A DNA stretch of 64,000 bases from Actinokineospora pegani (GTDB taxonomy: Bacteria > Actinomycetota > Actinomycetes > Mycobacteriales > Pseudonocardiaceae). This document shows, piece by piece, positions 1-8,809 of this stretch. Under the pieces are notes generated by a model that worked only from the letters and a program-made list of their open reading frames with translations, was not told where the DNA came from and made no database searches. The stretch covers positions 35,329 to 99,328 of the forward strand of contig NZ_WHOL01000048.1 of NCBI RefSeq assembly GCF_009745975.1, given 5' to 3'. Position 1 is the stretch's first letter; every line of letters begins with the position of its first letter. Made by a program: the position numbers and the translations under genes.

Positions 1-423
1 GGCCGGATCGCGATGTGGCACGCGCTGGGCGAGGGCGTGGCCCCGATCAAGCTCAAGACGGTCGCCGCGAACGTGTTCACCCACCCGGAGATCGCCACGG
101 TCGGCATCAACCAGCAGGCCATCGACTCCGGCGAGGTCCCCGCGCGCACCATCATGCTGCCGCTGGCCACCAACGCCCGCGCCAAGATGGAGGGCCTGCG
201 CCGCGGCTTCGTCAAGCTGTTCTGCCGCCCGGCCACCGGCGTGGTCATCGGCGGCGTGATCGTCGCCCCCCGCGCCAGCGAGCTGATCCTGCCGATCGCG
301 CTGGCCGTGCAGAACCAGCTCACGGTCGACGACCTGGCGCTGACCTTCTCGGTCTACCCGTCGCTGTCGGGCTCCATCACCGAGGCGGGCCGCAGGCTCA
401 TGCGCCACGACGACCTGGACTGA
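1..423 (+). CDS. lpdA: FAD-dependent NAD(P)H-quinone reductase / dihydrolipoamide-dehydrogenase-like protein, C-terminal part
   Basis: The window opens inside this gene: the frame is open from base 1 and ends at TGA 421-423, leaving about 140 residues. What remains is the C-terminal dimerisation domain of the pyridine nucleotide-disulfide oxidoreductases, with the stretch TVAANVFTHPEIATVG, a PLATNARAKMEG segment and the end RRLMRHDDLD. The ending and the nearby glpD match what I recall of M. tuberculosis LpdA (Rv3303c, next to glpD2), which is not a true lipoamide dehydrogenase but reduces quinones. The His-Glu active pair normally found in this domain (HPT..E) is not present here; the segment reads SVYPSLSGSITEA, as expected for an LpdA-type enzyme. 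The FAD and NAD domains lie outside the window. Confidence 0.8.
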   Translation, partial: GRIAMWHALGEGVAPIKLKTVAANVFTHPEIATVGINQQAIDSGEVPARTIMLPLATNARAKMEGLRRGFVKLFCRPATGVVIGGVIVAPRASELILPIALAVQNQLTVDDLALTFSVYPSLSGSITEAGRRLMRHDDLD

Positions 424-554
424 GAGCGGGACCGCGGGGGTCATCGCCTTGCTACGTCCGCCTCGACCCCGCGTTCGCGCTAGGGCCGAGACGGGCCAGT
501 CCATCGTCGTGTTCTTCAGCTAAGCGATAACCCCTGGTCGACGCGTCGTCGCTG

Positions 555-578
555 ATTGTTGCTATTTTTAGCAACAAT
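555..578. repeat. AT-rich perfect inverted repeat (operator or hairpin)
   Basis: ATTGTTGCTA, four T, then TAGCAACAAT: a perfect 10-bp inverted repeat in an unusually AT-rich patch (about 545-620) of otherwise GC-rich DNA. It lies about 95 bp upstream of the small zinc-ribbon gene. A repressor operator is the likeliest reading; a terminator for lpdA is possible but the distance (over 130 bp) makes it less likely. Confidence 0.5.
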
Positions 579-670
579 GGGTGAAAGAGATCAGCTAGTC
601 TGGTTATTCAGGGACAGAACAGGTACTCATGGTGGCTCCTGTTGCGCCACAGGACCCACGGAGGACAGCC

Positions 671-805
671 ATGCCCGCTCACAACGAGTGCCCCGACTGC
701 CTCGGTTCCGGCCTCGCCCCCAACCGCCGCGACTTCTGCCGCCGCTGCGGGGGCATCGGCCAGGTCCCCAGGGCCAGGACCCTGGTGGCCCTCAGCCTCC
801 GCTGA
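671..805 (+). CDS. Small zinc-ribbon protein (44 aa)
   Basis: A 44-residue reading frame starting at ATG with a good ribosome site (GGAGGA, 6 bases upstream). It holds two Cys pairs in a DnaJ-like arrangement: CPDCLGSG near residues 7-14 and CRRCGGIG near 23-30, so it probably binds one zinc ion. Very small CxxCxGxG proteins of this type occur in actinobacterial integrative and plasmid elements; that link is from memory. Downstream are two broken or very short membrane-protein frames, which suggests this is part of a decayed accessory patch. Function unknown. Confidence 0.55.
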   Translation: MPAHNECPDCLGSGLAPNRRDFCRRCGGIGQVPRARTLVALSLR

Positions 806-966
806 GACCACTCCGCACCAGGGCCGCGACCCGGCGCGGTCGGTTCGAGGCCTGCCCCTGTGGGGAAAGTCCCTCGGCTGACGTTCCGCACTGTGTCTCA
901 ACGGCCACGGCTAGTCGCGCGGTAGGTCCGCCGCAGCCGCACGGCCACCAGCCTGCCCGCGGCTAG

Positions 967-1247
967 GGTCTCCCGCCCGCGCAGGGCTTCGCACCCGGGC
1001 CGGGGTACGGGTTCCCGTTGCGCCAGAACGGTTTGGCCGTCGACGGTCTCGTGACGTCCGTGGTCGGCATCCTGTTGGCCCCCACCCCTGGACCGGGTCT
1101 GGTCCCGGCATCACCGGCTGGGTGCTGTCCGCCAAGGCGCTCGCCACAGCCAGGGGCGGTGTCGTCTGCGGAATCATCGCCACGGTGGGCACGCCAGCGC
1201 TCTGGACCTTCCTCGTGCTCAGGGCTTGGCAGCGTTGGTTCGGCTGA
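967..1247 (+). pseudogene. Frameshifted remnant of a small membrane protein (DUF4190-like)
   Basis: Two reading frames join into one plausible protein if a single base shift is allowed near 1085-1107. The first part (frame of 967) reads GFAPGPGYGFP, then NGLAVDGLVTSVVGILLAP. The second part (frame of 1107, ending TGA 1245-1247) reads GITGWVLSAKALATARGG and a second hydrophobic stretch ending in LVLRAWQRWFG. A Gly/Pro-rich lead followed by an NGLAV-type membrane hairpin resembles the DUF4190 family. No ATG lies between the preceding TAG (964-966) and the homologous part, so start and frame are both damaged. A real frameshift and a sequencing error cannot be told apart here. Confidence 0.35.
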
Positions 1248-1335
1248 TCCAGCGCCCCGGCACGACGACCCCACCGGAGACGAACAGGCAGTGACCAGGT
1301 GAACCCGCAGCAGCCCCATCCACCCCGTGGCGGCC

Positions 1336-1458
1336 ATGTCCAAGGCCCTCGCCGGACGCGCTGACGGCATCGGCCTCGCAGGTGCGGCGATCGGGGCAGG
1401 CACGGTGGGCGTCGTCTTCACCCTGCTGTTCCTGGGGCTCTTCAGCGGTATGTTCTGA
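1336..1458 (+). CDS. Possible 40-aa membrane peptide or gene remnant
   Basis: ATG 1336 to TGA 1456-1458 encodes 40 residues: a short polar lead (MSKALAGRADG) then one hydrophobic helix rich in Gly, Val, Leu and Phe, ending SGMF. In another frame a GTG at 1299 gives MNPQQPHPP, the kind of Pro/Gln-rich start such proteins often have, so this may be the 3' half of a frameshifted gene starting at 1299. No strong ribosome site precedes 1336. Not recognised. Confidence 0.3.
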   Translation: MSKALAGRADGIGLAGAAIGAGTVGVVFTLLFLGLFSGMF

Positions 1459-1530
1459 CCGGCCACAGCCGCTGCGGCACCAGGGTTTCGCCCCGCCTCC
1501 CGGCCCGCCCGCTGCCGGTGTGGGGGCGGG

Positions 1531-3045
1531 TCAGTCGTCGTCCTCGACCCAGTCGAAGGTGCGGGTGACGGCCTTCTTCCACCTGCGGTAGGACTTCTCG
1601 CGGGCGTCCTCGTCCATCGAGGGGGTCCACTCCTTGTCCTGCGCCCAGTTGCGCCGGATGTCGTCCTCGCCCTCCCAGAACCCGACCGCCAGCCCGGCCG
1701 CGTACGCCGCGCCCAGCGCCGTGGTCTCCGCGACCACCGGGCGGATCACCGGGACGCCGAGGATGTCGGCCTGGAACTGCATCAGCAGTTCGTTGACGAC
1801 CATGCCGCCGTCGACCTTGAGGGACTTGAGGGGGACGCCGGAGTCGGCGTTCATGGCCTCGATGACCTCGCGCGACTGGAAGGCCGTGGCCTCCAGGACC
1901 GCGCGGGCCAGGTGGCCCTTGTTGACGAACCGGGTGAGGCCGACGATCGCGCCGCGGGCGTCGGAGCGCCAGTAGGGGGCGAACAGCCCGGAGAAGGCGG
2001 GGACGAAGTAGCAGCCGCCGTTGTCCTCGACGGAGCGGGCGTCGGACTCGATCTCGGCCGCTGAGCTGATCATGCCGAGGTTGTCCCTGATCCACTGGAC
2101 CAGGGAGCCGGTCACGGCGATGGAGCCCTCGAGGGCGTAGACCGGGGCGTTGTCGCCGATCTTGTAGCAGACCGTGGTGAGCAGGCCGTTCTCGCTCATG
2201 ACCTGCTCGGTGCCGGTGTTGAGCAGCACGAAGTTGCCGGTGCCGTAGGTGTTCTTGGCCTCGCCGGGGGACAGGCAGGCCTGGCCGAAGGTGGCCGCCT
2301 GCTGGTCGCCGAGGATGCCCGCGATGGGCACGCCCGCCAGCGCGCCGCGCTCGCGGACCTTGCCGTACTCCTCCGAGGACGAGCGGATCTCCGGCAGCAT
2401 CGACAGCGGGATGCCCATCTCGCCCGCGATGTCCGCGTCCCAGGTCAGGGTGGACAGGTCCATGAGCAGGGTGCGGGAGGCGTTGGTCGGGTCGGTGACG
2501 TGCACGCCGCCGTCGACCCCGCCGGTCATGTTCCACAGCAGCCAGGTGTCCATGTTGCCGAACAGCAGGTCGCCCGCCTCGGCCCTGGCCCGCGCGCCCT
2601 CGACGTTGTCCAGGATCCACTTGACCTTCGGGCCGGAGAAGTAGGTGGCCAGCGGCAGGCCGGTCTTGGCCCGGTAGCGCTCCTGGCCGCCGCCGAGGTT
2701 GCCCAGCTCGGTGGCGATCCGGTCGGTGCGGGTGTCCTGCCAGACGATGGCGTTGTAGACGGCCTCGCCGGTCTTCTTGTCCCACACCACCGCGGTCTCG
2801 CGCTGGTTGGTGATGCCGACGGCGACGATGTCGGCCGAGGTCAGGTCGCCCTTGGCCAGCGCGCCCGCCGCGACGGCGCGGGCGTTCTCCCACACCTCGG
2901 CCGGGTTGTGCTCCACCCAGCCCGCCCTGGGGAAGATCTGCTCGTGCTCGCGCTGGTCGACCGCGACCACCTGGCCCGCGTGACTGAAGATCATGCAGCG
3001 GGTCGAGGTGGTGCCCTGGTCGATCGCCGCGACGTACTTGGTCAT
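1531..3045 (-). CDS. glpK: Glycerol kinase
   Basis: Phosphorylates glycerol to sn-glycerol 3-phosphate with ATP in the cytoplasm. The 504-residue length is normal for GlpK. The N-terminus has the ATP-loop [10 protein letters not shown] of the FGGY kinases; a GNMDTWLLW segment and the C-terminal [15 protein letters not shown] signature are present. The start ATG 3045 follows an AGAGAAG ribosome site in the 17-base gap after glpF, so the two genes are one operon (glpF-glpK), divergent from glpD. Together they take up glycerol and feed it to glycolysis through GlpD. Confidence 0.96.
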   Translation of the reverse strand: MTKYVAAIDQGTTSTRCMIFSHAGQVVAVDQREHEQIFPRAGWVEHNPAEVWENARAVAAGALAKGDLTSADIVAVGITNQRETAVVWDKKTGEAVYNAIVWQDTRTDRIATELGNLGGGQERYRAKTGLPLATYFSGPKVKWILDNVEGARARAEAGDLLFGNMDTWLLWNMTGGVDGGVHVTDPTNASRTLLMDLSTLTWDADIAGEMGIPLSMLPEIRSSSEEYGKVRERGALAGVPIAGILGDQQAATFGQACLSPGEAKNTYGTGNFVLLNTGTEQVMSENGLLTTVCYKIGDNAPVYALEGSIAVTGSLVQWIRDNLGMISSAAEIESDARSVEDNGGCYFVPAFSGLFAPYWRSDARGAIVGLTRFVNKGHLARAVLEATAFQSREVIEAMNADSGVPLKSLKVDGGMVVNELLMQFQADILGVPVIRPVVAETTALGAAYAAGLAVGFWEGEDDIRRNWAQDKEWTPSMDEDAREKSYRRWKKAVTRTFDWVEDDD

Positions 3046-3062
3046 CTTCTCTGGTCAGCCTT

Positions 3063-3800
3063 TCAGGAGGGGAGGATCTGCGCGAGCAAGCCGGCCAGCA
3101 CGGCGCCGACCAGGGGGCCGACGACGGGCACCCACGAGTACCCCCAGTCCGCGCCACCCTTGCCCTTGATCGGCAGGATCGCGTAGGCCAGGCGCGGGCC
3201 CAGGTCGCGGGCGGGGTTGATGGCGTAGCCGGTGGGCCCGCCGAGCGAGTTGCCGATGCCGATGACGACGAACATCACCGCGGCGTAGCCCAGCGCGGCG
3301 TTGCCGAAGTCGGGCACGCCCTCGCCGGACTTGGCGCCGGGGCTGAGCAGGATCCACAGCACCAGCACGAAGGTGCCGATGACCTCGGTCAGCACGTTCC
3401 ACGGCAGGTTCCGCACGGTGGGGCCGGTGGCGAAGATGCCCAGGGTGCCCTCCGGCTGGTCGTGCTCGTCGAACTGCAGCTTGTACGTCGCCCAGCACAG
3501 CACGGCGCCGATGAACGCGCCGACCAACTCGCCGAGCAGGTAGGCCGGGACCTTGGCGAAGTCCAGGTCGCCCGCGGTGAACAGGCCGATCGTGACGGCC
3601 GGGTTGAGGTGCGCCCCGGTGGGCGCGGCGATGCTGGCGCCGACGAAGACCGCGATGCCCCAGCCCATGTTGACCAGCAGCCAGCCGCCCTGGAACCCGA
3701 GCGACTTGCGCAGCACCGTGTTGGCGACGACGCCGCAGCCCAGCAGCGTCAGCGCGGCCGTCCCCATCAATTCCCAGAGGACGATCTCCCAGAAGCCCAC
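3063..3800 (-). CDS. glpF: Glycerol facilitator / aquaglyceroporin (MIP family)
   Basis: Membrane channel for glycerol. The start is taken as GTG 3800 (protein begins VGFWEIVLWELMG) because a GGGGAGA ribosome site lies about 9 bases upstream; the frame stays open much further but that part overlaps the divergent promoter and glpD. The result is 245 residues, normal for the family. Both pore NPA boxes are present: HLNPAVT and AINPARD. The latter is followed by Arg and Asp, as in glycerol-conducting members. First gene of the glpF-glpK operon. Confidence 0.94.
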   Translation of the reverse strand: MGFWEIVLWELMGTAALTLLGCGVVANTVLRKSLGFQGGWLLVNMGWGIAVFVGASIAAPTGAHLNPAVTIGLFTAGDLDFAKVPAYLLGELVGAFIGAVLCWATYKLQFDEHDQPEGTLGIFATGPTVRNLPWNVLTEVIGTFVLVLWILLSPGAKSGEGVPDFGNAALGYAAVMFVVIGIGNSLGGPTGYAINPARDLGPRLAYAILPIKGKGGADWGYSWVPVVGPLVGAVLAGLLAQILPS

Positions 3801-3969
3801 GGACCGGTCTCCCCTCGACGCGGGCGGCCCACGTGCGCTACCCGGTCGGGAGGTCGCGCTGCCTGCCCCAGAGTGGTTCCGGACGCTACCGCTGACATGT
3901 GACGCTGTCCATCGACCGGACGCCCGCTGATTCGCGCGGGGTGCGCGTGTCGCCGGTAGCGTTGGTCCC
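3801..3969. promoter_or_regulatory. Divergent glpFK / glpD promoter region with paired CGGTAGCGT boxes
   Basis: The 169-bp spacer holds a 9-bp inverted pair, ACGCTACCG at 3883-3891 and CGGTAGCGT at 3954-3962, one arm facing each gene. Read toward glpD, TAGCGT (3957-3962) fits an actinobacterial -10 box and is followed 7 bases later by the glpD ATG. Since glpD has no clear ribosome site, its message may be leaderless. The same box on the other strand would give glpF a leader of about 75 bases. No convincing -35 boxes were seen. Confidence 0.4.
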
Positions 3970-5715
3970 ATGGCGAGCAACCCGACCAGCCGATCCACAC
4001 CGGACCCGACCGACGGCACGCTCGGCCCGCACGCGCGGGACGCGGCCTGGCGGCGGCTGGGGTCGGAGACCTTCGACGTCGTGGTCATCGGCGGTGGTGT
4101 CGTGGGCGCGGGAGCCGCGCTCGACGCCGCCACCCGGGGTCTGAGGGTGGCCGTCGTCGAGGCGCGCGACCTGGCCTCGGGGACTTCCAGCCGATCGAGC
4201 AAGCTGTTCCACGGCGGCTTGCGCTACCTGGAGCAGCTCGAGTTCGGGCTGGTCAGGGAGGCCTTGCGGGAGCGGGAGCTGATGCTGACCCGCCTCGCCC
4301 CGCACCTGGTGAAGCCGGTGAGCTTCCTCTACCCGCTGCGCAACCGGGTGTGGGAGCGCCCCTACACCGCGGCCGGGATATTCCTCTACGACTCGATGGG
4401 CGGCGCCCGCTCGGTGCCCGGCCAGCGGCACCTGACCAGGTCGGGGGCGCTGCGCCTGATGCCCGCCCTGCGCCGCGACGCGCTCATCGGCGGCATCCGC
4501 TACTACGACGCGCAGGCCGACGACGCCCGGCACACCATGACCGTGGCGCGCACCGCCGCGCACTACGGCGCGGTCGTGCGCACGTCGACCCAGGTCGTGG
4601 ACTTCCTGCACGAGGCGGACCGGGTGTCCGGGGTGCGGGTGCGCGACGTGGAGACCGGCGAGCTGGCCGACGTGCGCGCCGAGGTCGTCATCAACTGCAC
4701 CGGCGTGTGGACCGACGAGCTGCAGAAGGCGTCCGGCTCGCGCGGCCGCTTCCGCGTCCGGGCGAGCAAGGGCGTGCACATCGTCGTCCCCCGCGACCGC
4801 ATCGTGGCCGAGGACACCGGGCTGATCCTGCGCACGGAGAAGTCGGTGCTGTTCGTCATCCCCTGGCGCAACCACTGGATCGTGGGCACCACCGACACCG
4901 ACTGGAACCTGGACCTGGCGCACCCGGCGGCGACCCGCAAGGACATCGACTACATCCTCGACCAGGTCAACACGGTCCTGGCGACCCCGCTGACCCACGA
5001 CGACATCGAGGGCGTCTACGCCGGGCTGCGGCCGCTGCTGGCGGGCGAGAGCGAGGAGAGCTCCAAGCTCTCGCGCGAGCACGCCGTCGCCCGGGTCGCC
5101 CCCGGCCTCGTCGCCATCGCGGGCGGCAAGTACACGACCTACCGGGTCATGGCCGCCGACGCCGTGGACGCCGCCGCGGTCGACCTGCCCGGCCGCACCC
5201 GCCCCTCGACCACCGCCCAGGTCCCCCTCGTGGGCGCCGACGGCTACCACGCCCTGGTCAACCAGACCGACCTGCTGGCCACCCGGCACGGCGTGCACCC
5301 GTACCGCATCCGCCACCTGCTCGACCGCTACGGCTCCCTGATCCACGAGGTCCTCGACGTCGACGACCCAGACCTGCTCAAGCCCGTCGACGCCGCCCCC
5401 GACTACCTCAAAGCCGAGATCGTCTACGCCGTCACCCACGAGGGCGCCCTGCACCTCGAGGACGTCCTGGCCCGCCGCACCCGCATCTCCATCGAGTACC
5501 CCCACCGCGGCCAGGACTGCGCCAGGCAGGTCGCCGAACTCATGGCCCCCGTCCTCGACTGGGACGCCAAGACCATCGACCACGAGGTCGAGGTCTACCA
5601 GGCCCGAGTCCAAGCCGAACGCGACTCCCAATCCCTCCCCGCCGACGAAGCCGCCGACGCCACCCGCTCCGCCGCCCCGGAAGCCCGCCCCTACCTGCTC
5701 GAGCCCATCACCTGA
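3970..5715 (+). CDS. glpD: Aerobic glycerol-3-phosphate dehydrogenase (FAD)
   Basis: Oxidises glycerol 3-phosphate to dihydroxyacetone phosphate and passes electrons to the quinone pool at the membrane. The 581-residue protein has the dinucleotide-binding VIGGGVVGAGAAL near residue 40, the SSRSSKLFHGGLRYLE motif typical of GlpD, and GGKYTTYRVMA near the end of the FAD domain, then the usual helical C-terminal domain. Divergent from glpF-glpK and part of the same pathway. In M. tuberculosis glpD2 also neighbours lpdA. The last 200 bp use codons somewhat differently from the body (more Cys/Pro CCC and TCC) but the frame is intact. Confidence 0.96.
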   Translation: MASNPTSRSTPDPTDGTLGPHARDAAWRRLGSETFDVVVIGGGVVGAGAALDAATRGLRVAVVEARDLASGTSSRSSKLFHGGLRYLEQLEFGLVREALRERELMLTRLAPHLVKPVSFLYPLRNRVWERPYTAAGIFLYDSMGGARSVPGQRHLTRSGALRLMPALRRDALIGGIRYYDAQADDARHTMTVARTAAHYGAVVRTSTQVVDFLHEADRVSGVRVRDVETGELADVRAEVVINCTGVWTDELQKASGSRGRFRVRASKGVHIVVPRDRIVAEDTGLILRTEKSVLFVIPWRNHWIVGTTDTDWNLDLAHPAATRKDIDYILDQVNTVLATPLTHDDIEGVYAGLRPLLAGESEESSKLSREHAVARVAPGLVAIAGGKYTTYRVMAADAVDAAAVDLPGRTRPSTTAQVPLVGADGYHALVNQTDLLATRHGVHPYRIRHLLDRYGSLIHEVLDVDDPDLLKPVDAAPDYLKAEIVYAVTHEGALHLEDVLARRTRISIEYPHRGQDCARQVAELMAPVLDWDAKTIDHEVEVYQARVQAERDSQSLPADEAADATRSAAPEARPYLLEPIT

Positions 5716-5737
5716 TCCCCAGGACACCAGCCGCTGC

Positions 5738-5758
5738 TGTTTCACAACCCGGTACATG
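5738..5758 (+). promoter_or_regulatory. Element shared with the second YxxxD/DUF3558 cassette
   Basis: The 21-bp stretch TGTTTCA-c-AACCCGGTAC-a-TG lies 58 bp before the start of the next gene. An almost identical stretch (two changes) lies 60 bp before the paralogous gene at 38744. Conserved sequence and spacing in otherwise diverged upstream DNA point to a promoter or regulator site. Confidence 0.5.
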
Positions 5759-5815
5759 TCGCTTTGGCCTGCGCTGTCGTCACTGCCTGTACACATCCGT
5801 TCTGGGGAGTGCGCG

Positions 5816-6199
5816 ATGTACATTGACGAGGGCGACGGTGCCCCACTGGGGGCGATCGGCGCATCGATGGCAAGCTTCGCAAGTGCCGCTGCCGCAGGGC
5901 AATTCGCTGTCAACGAGTCCGGAGGACAAGCGCTCATCAGCGCCATCGACAAACTGCAGAGCTGGCTCGACTCGAATCTGCTTAAACTGAGGCGTCTTGA
6001 GCAGGAGCCCCCGCTGGGGTCCAGCCACGCCGCCTTGGTGGTCAAGCCCTTCATGGTGGACGTGGCCACCGACGCCCAGGGGTTTCTCACCCAGCTCACG
6101 GCGCTCAACGAGAGCCTGACGGTAGCGCGGGAGGCAATCATCACCGCCATGGCGCAGTACCAGGACACCGACGCGGTCATCGCAGGCAGGTTGACGTGA
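5816..6199 (+). CDS. Small helical protein with C-terminal YxxxD motif (candidate type VII secretion substrate), copy 1
   Basis: 127 residues, all predicted helix, with no signal peptide. ATG 5816 has a GGGGAG ribosome site. The middle has INVESGG-like NESGGQALISAID and EQEPPLGSSHAA blocks that are nearly identical in the paralog at 38744-39145. The tail contains AQYQDTD, which fits the YxxxD/E export signal of ESX (type VII) substrates; a Trp sits in the central turn (LQSWLDSN) but not as a strict WxG. Its stop overlaps the GTG of the next gene, a DUF3558 lipoprotein, so the two are co-translated. Function unknown; secretion by a type VII system is inference. Confidence 0.75.
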   Translation: MYIDEGDGAPLGAIGASMASFASAAAAGQFAVNESGGQALISAIDKLQSWLDSNLLKLRRLEQEPPLGSSHAALVVKPFMVDVATDAQGFLTQLTALNESLTVAREAIITAMAQYQDTDAVIAGRLT

Positions 6200-6771
6200 C
6201 GATGGGTCAGGGGCGGCGGGCAATCGCGGCCGTGGCGGCGGCGATCGCCTTGGCTGGGTGCTCCACCACGACGCCAGGGACGCCCACGGCCGAACCGGGG
6301 GTCACCACCGGTGGGACAAGCAGCAGGTCGGCACCCACCACCTCGGAGACCGACGACAGCAATGATCTTGCCGCGCTTGACCCCTGTGGCCTGATGACCC
6401 CGACAGCGCGTGCCGAACTGGGCATCTCCAACTCTGGAACGGCAGACGAGTTGCCCTCCGGCAAAGGGTGCGAGTGGGAAGCCAAGCCGTCCGGGCTCGA
6501 CGGACATTTCCTGTTCGGCGCGGTCGTCTACCCGAAGCTGAGCGTGGACAAGGTCGACTCCAGCGAAGGAAAGACCGAAACGACCATCGGCGGCAGGCGA
6601 GCGGTGAGATCTACCGGTGCCGCAGGGAGCGTCTACGCCGTCTCCCTCGAAGTGACGCCGTCGTCCCGGGTCGACGTGGAGTTCATCGGAGGCGGCGGCC
6701 GTGTGCCCGCCGAGCAGATGTGGTCCTGGGTTGAGAAGTGGGCCAACCTGGTCGAACCTGAGCTGCCCTGA
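6196..6771 (+). CDS. DUF3558-family lipoprotein, copy 1
   Basis: A 191-residue secreted lipoprotein: signal peptide with lipobox IALAGC (Cys at residue 22 from the GTG, 20 from the alternative ATG 6202), a Thr/Ser/Pro-rich linker, then a globular domain with LDPCGLMTP and GKGCEWE, the paired-Cys pattern I associate with DUF3558. The C-terminal third (RRAVRSTG.., YAVSLEVTP.., VEPELP) is closely matched by the protein at 39142-39699. The GTG start overlaps the stop of the upstream YxxxD gene by four bases. Anchored outside the membrane, it may help the small partner at the cell surface; no function is established. Confidence 0.82.
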   Translation: MTMGQGRRAIAAVAAAIALAGCSTTTPGTPTAEPGVTTGGTSSRSAPTTSETDDSNDLAALDPCGLMTPTARAELGISNSGTADELPSGKGCEWEAKPSGLDGHFLFGAVVYPKLSVDKVDSSEGKTETTIGGRRAVRSTGAAGSVYAVSLEVTPSSRVDVEFIGGGGRVPAEQMWSWVEKWANLVEPELP

Positions 6772-6773
6772 CC

Positions 6774-6808
6774 CGCTGCACCCGCCCTGGTCCAAGGCGG
6801 GTGCAGCG
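6774..6808. terminator. Bidirectional hairpin terminator
   Basis: A perfect 13-bp stem (CGCTGCACCCGCC / GGCGGGTGCAGCG) with a 9-base loop between two convergent genes, immediately after the lipoprotein stop and 5 bp before the aldo/keto reductase stop. No U-tract, as is common in high-GC actinomycetes. Confidence 0.75.
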
Positions 6809-6813
6809 AACAA

Positions 6814-7800
6814 CTAGATGCCGAGCTGCTTCATGGCCGCCTCCGGGTACCGCGTCCCCGCGGCCTCCGGCACCGCCGCCTCGATCTCGGCCAACTCCTC
6901 AGCCGACAGCTCCAGCGTGGCCGCGGCGATGTTCTCCGCCAGGTAGGTGCGGCGCTTCGTGCCCGGGATCGGCACCACGTCCTCGCCACGCGACTGCACC
7001 CAGGCCAGCGCCAACTGCCCCGGCGTGACCCCGCGCGCCGAGGCCAGCTCCCGCAAAGCCGTCACGATCGCCTGGTTGCGGCGCAGGTTGTCGCCGTTGA
7101 AGCGGGGCTGCGCGCCGCGGAAATCACCATCGGCGAAGTCGTCCGGGGTAGTGAAACGGCCGGTCAGGAAACCGCGGCCGAGGGGGGAGTAGGCGACGAC
7201 GCCGATGCCGAGGGAGCGGCAGGTGGGGACGATGTCGGTCTCGAGGTCGCGCGACCACAGGGACCACTCGGTCTGCAGGGCGGCGATCGGGTGCACGGCG
7301 GCGGCGCGGCGGATGGTGTCCGGGCCCGCCTCCGAGAGGCCGAGGTGGCGGACCTTGCCCGCGGCGACCAGCTCGGCCATCGCACCGACGGTGTCCTCGA
7401 TCGGCACTTCGGGGTCGACGCGGTGCTGGTAGTAGAGGTCGATGTGGTCGACGCCGAGCCTGCGCAGCGACGCCTCGCAGGAGGTGCGGACGTACTCGGC
7501 GTCGCCGCGGATGCCGCGCTGGGTGGGGTCGTCGGGGTCGCGGACGACGCCGAACTTGGTGGCCAGCACGACCTGGTCGCGGCGGTCGCGGATGGCCTTG
7601 CCGACCAGGACCTCGTTGGTGTGCGGGCCGTACATGTCGGCGGTGTCGAGCAGGGTGACCCCGGCGTCGAGGGCGGCGTGGATGGTGGCGGTGGACTCCG
7701 CCTCGTCGCCCTTTCCGTAGAACTCGCTCATGCCCATGCAACCCAGGCCCTGGGCGCTGGTGGCCAGGGCGCCGAGGTGCCGGGTGGGGAGTGCGTTCAC
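6814..7800 (-). CDS. Aldo/keto reductase, copy A
   Basis: NADPH-dependent reductase of the (alpha/beta)8 AKR fold, 328 residues from GTG 7800. The catalytic tetrad can be placed: Asp and Tyr in [14 protein letters not shown], Lys in VVLATKFG and His in LYYQHRVD. The C-terminal cofactor loop reads [15 protein letters not shown]. It lies 22 bp downstream of a close paralog (7823-8809), sharing long identical stretches, so the pair arose by tandem duplication and is probably one operon with the MerR regulator above. Substrate unknown. Confidence 0.9.
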   Translation of the reverse strand: MNALPTRHLGALATSAQGLGCMGMSEFYGKGDEAESTATIHAALDAGVTLLDTADMYGPHTNEVLVGKAIRDRRDQVVLATKFGVVRDPDDPTQRGIRGDAEYVRTSCEASLRRLGVDHIDLYYQHRVDPEVPIEDTVGAMAELVAAGKVRHLGLSEAGPDTIRRAAAVHPIAALQTEWSLWSRDLETDIVPTCRSLGIGVVAYSPLGRGFLTGRFTTPDDFADGDFRGAQPRFNGDNLRRNQAIVTALRELASARGVTPGQLALAWVQSRGEDVVPIPGTKRRTYLAENIAAATLELSAEELAEIEAAVPEAAGTRYPEAAMKQLGI

Positions 7801-7822
7801 TGCAACAGGTCCTTCCTGGTGG

Positions 7823-8809
7823 TCAGAGGCCGACGGCGCGCTGCATGGCGGCGTTGTAGCGCGCGCCGGAGAAGCCGTCGGCGGGGGCGGCGGCCTCGAT
7901 GGCGGCCAGGTCGTCCGCGGAGAGGTCGAGCGTGGCGGCGGCGACGTTCTCCGCGAGGTAGGTGCGGCGCTTCGTGCCCGGGATCGGCACCACGTCCTCG
8001 CCGCGCGACTGCACCCACGCCAGCGCCAACTGCCCGGCGGTGACGCCGCGCGCCGCGGCCAGGGTCTGCACGGCCTGGACGATGGACAGGTTGCGGTCGA
8101 AGTTCTCGCCGGTGAACCGCTCCATGCCCGCGCGCATGTCGCCGTCGGCGTACTCGGGCTTGGCGATCCGGCCGGTGAGGAAGCCGCGGCCCAGCGGGGA
8201 GAACGGCACGACGCCGATGCCGTGGGCGCGGCAGGTGGGCAGCACCTCGTCCTCGATGTCGCGCGTCCACAGCGACCACTCGCTCTGCAGCGCGGCGATC
8301 GGGTGCACGGCGGCGGCGCGGGCGATGGTGGCGGCCCCGGCCTCGGACATGCCGATGTGCCGGACCTTGCCCTCGGCGACCAGCTCGGCCATCGCCCCGA
8401 TCGTGTCCTCGATCGGCACGCCGGGGTCGACCCGGTGCTGGTAGTAGAGGTCGATGTGGTCGACGCCGAGCCTGCGCAGCGACGCCTCGCACGAGGCGCG
8501 AACGTAGTCGCGGTCGCCGCGCACGACGAAGCCGTTGACCACGTCGGCGGACACGATGCCGAACTTCGTGGCCAGCACCACCCCGTCGCGCCGGCCCCGG
8601 ACAGCCCGGCCCACCAGCTCCTCGTTGGCGCCGCCGCCGTAGACGTCGGCGGTGTCGAGCAGCGTCACGCCCGCGTCGAGCGCGGCGTGGATGGTGGCGA
8701 CGGACTCGGCCTCGTCGTGACCGGTGCCGTAGCCGTGGCTCATGCCCATGCAGCCCAGGCCCTGCGCGCTGACCGTCAGGCCGCCGAGGCGGCGGGTGGG
8801 AACGCTCAT
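7823..8809 (-). CDS. Aldo/keto reductase, copy B
   Basis: 328 residues starting [20 protein letters not shown] 8809 is chosen because GGAGGCGACCGC just upstream is a strong ribosome site and the ATG overlaps the MerR stop (ATGA). Tetrad: [28 protein letters not shown]; cofactor loop [15 protein letters not shown] as in copy A. MerR followed by AKR genes is a familiar arrangement in which a small electrophile or sugar-derived aldehyde may induce the reductases; that inducer is inference. Confidence 0.9.
   Translation of the reverse strand: MSVPTRRLGGLTVSAQGLGCMGMSHGYGTGHDEAESVATIHAALDAGVTLLDTADVYGGGANEELVGRAVRGRRDGVVLATKFGIVSADVVNGFVVRGDRDYVRASCEASLRRLGVDHIDLYYQHRVDPGVPIEDTIGAMAELVAEGKVRHIGMSEAGAATIARAAAVHPIAALQSEWSLWTRDIEDEVLPTCRAHGIGVVPFSPLGRGFLTGRIAKPEYADGDMRAGMERFTGENFDRNLSIVQAVQTLAAARGVTAGQLALAWVQSRGEDVVPIPGTKRRTYLAENVAAATLDLSADDLAAIEAAAPADGFSGARYNAAMQRAVGL

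Noticed and set aside
3886..6813. A 975-codon minus-strand open frame across glpD and the first cassette
   Set aside because: It is antisense to glpD and two other well-supported genes; its composition (runs of Gly, Val, Arg, Asp, Leu, Gln) is typical of the mirror of high-GC coding DNA.
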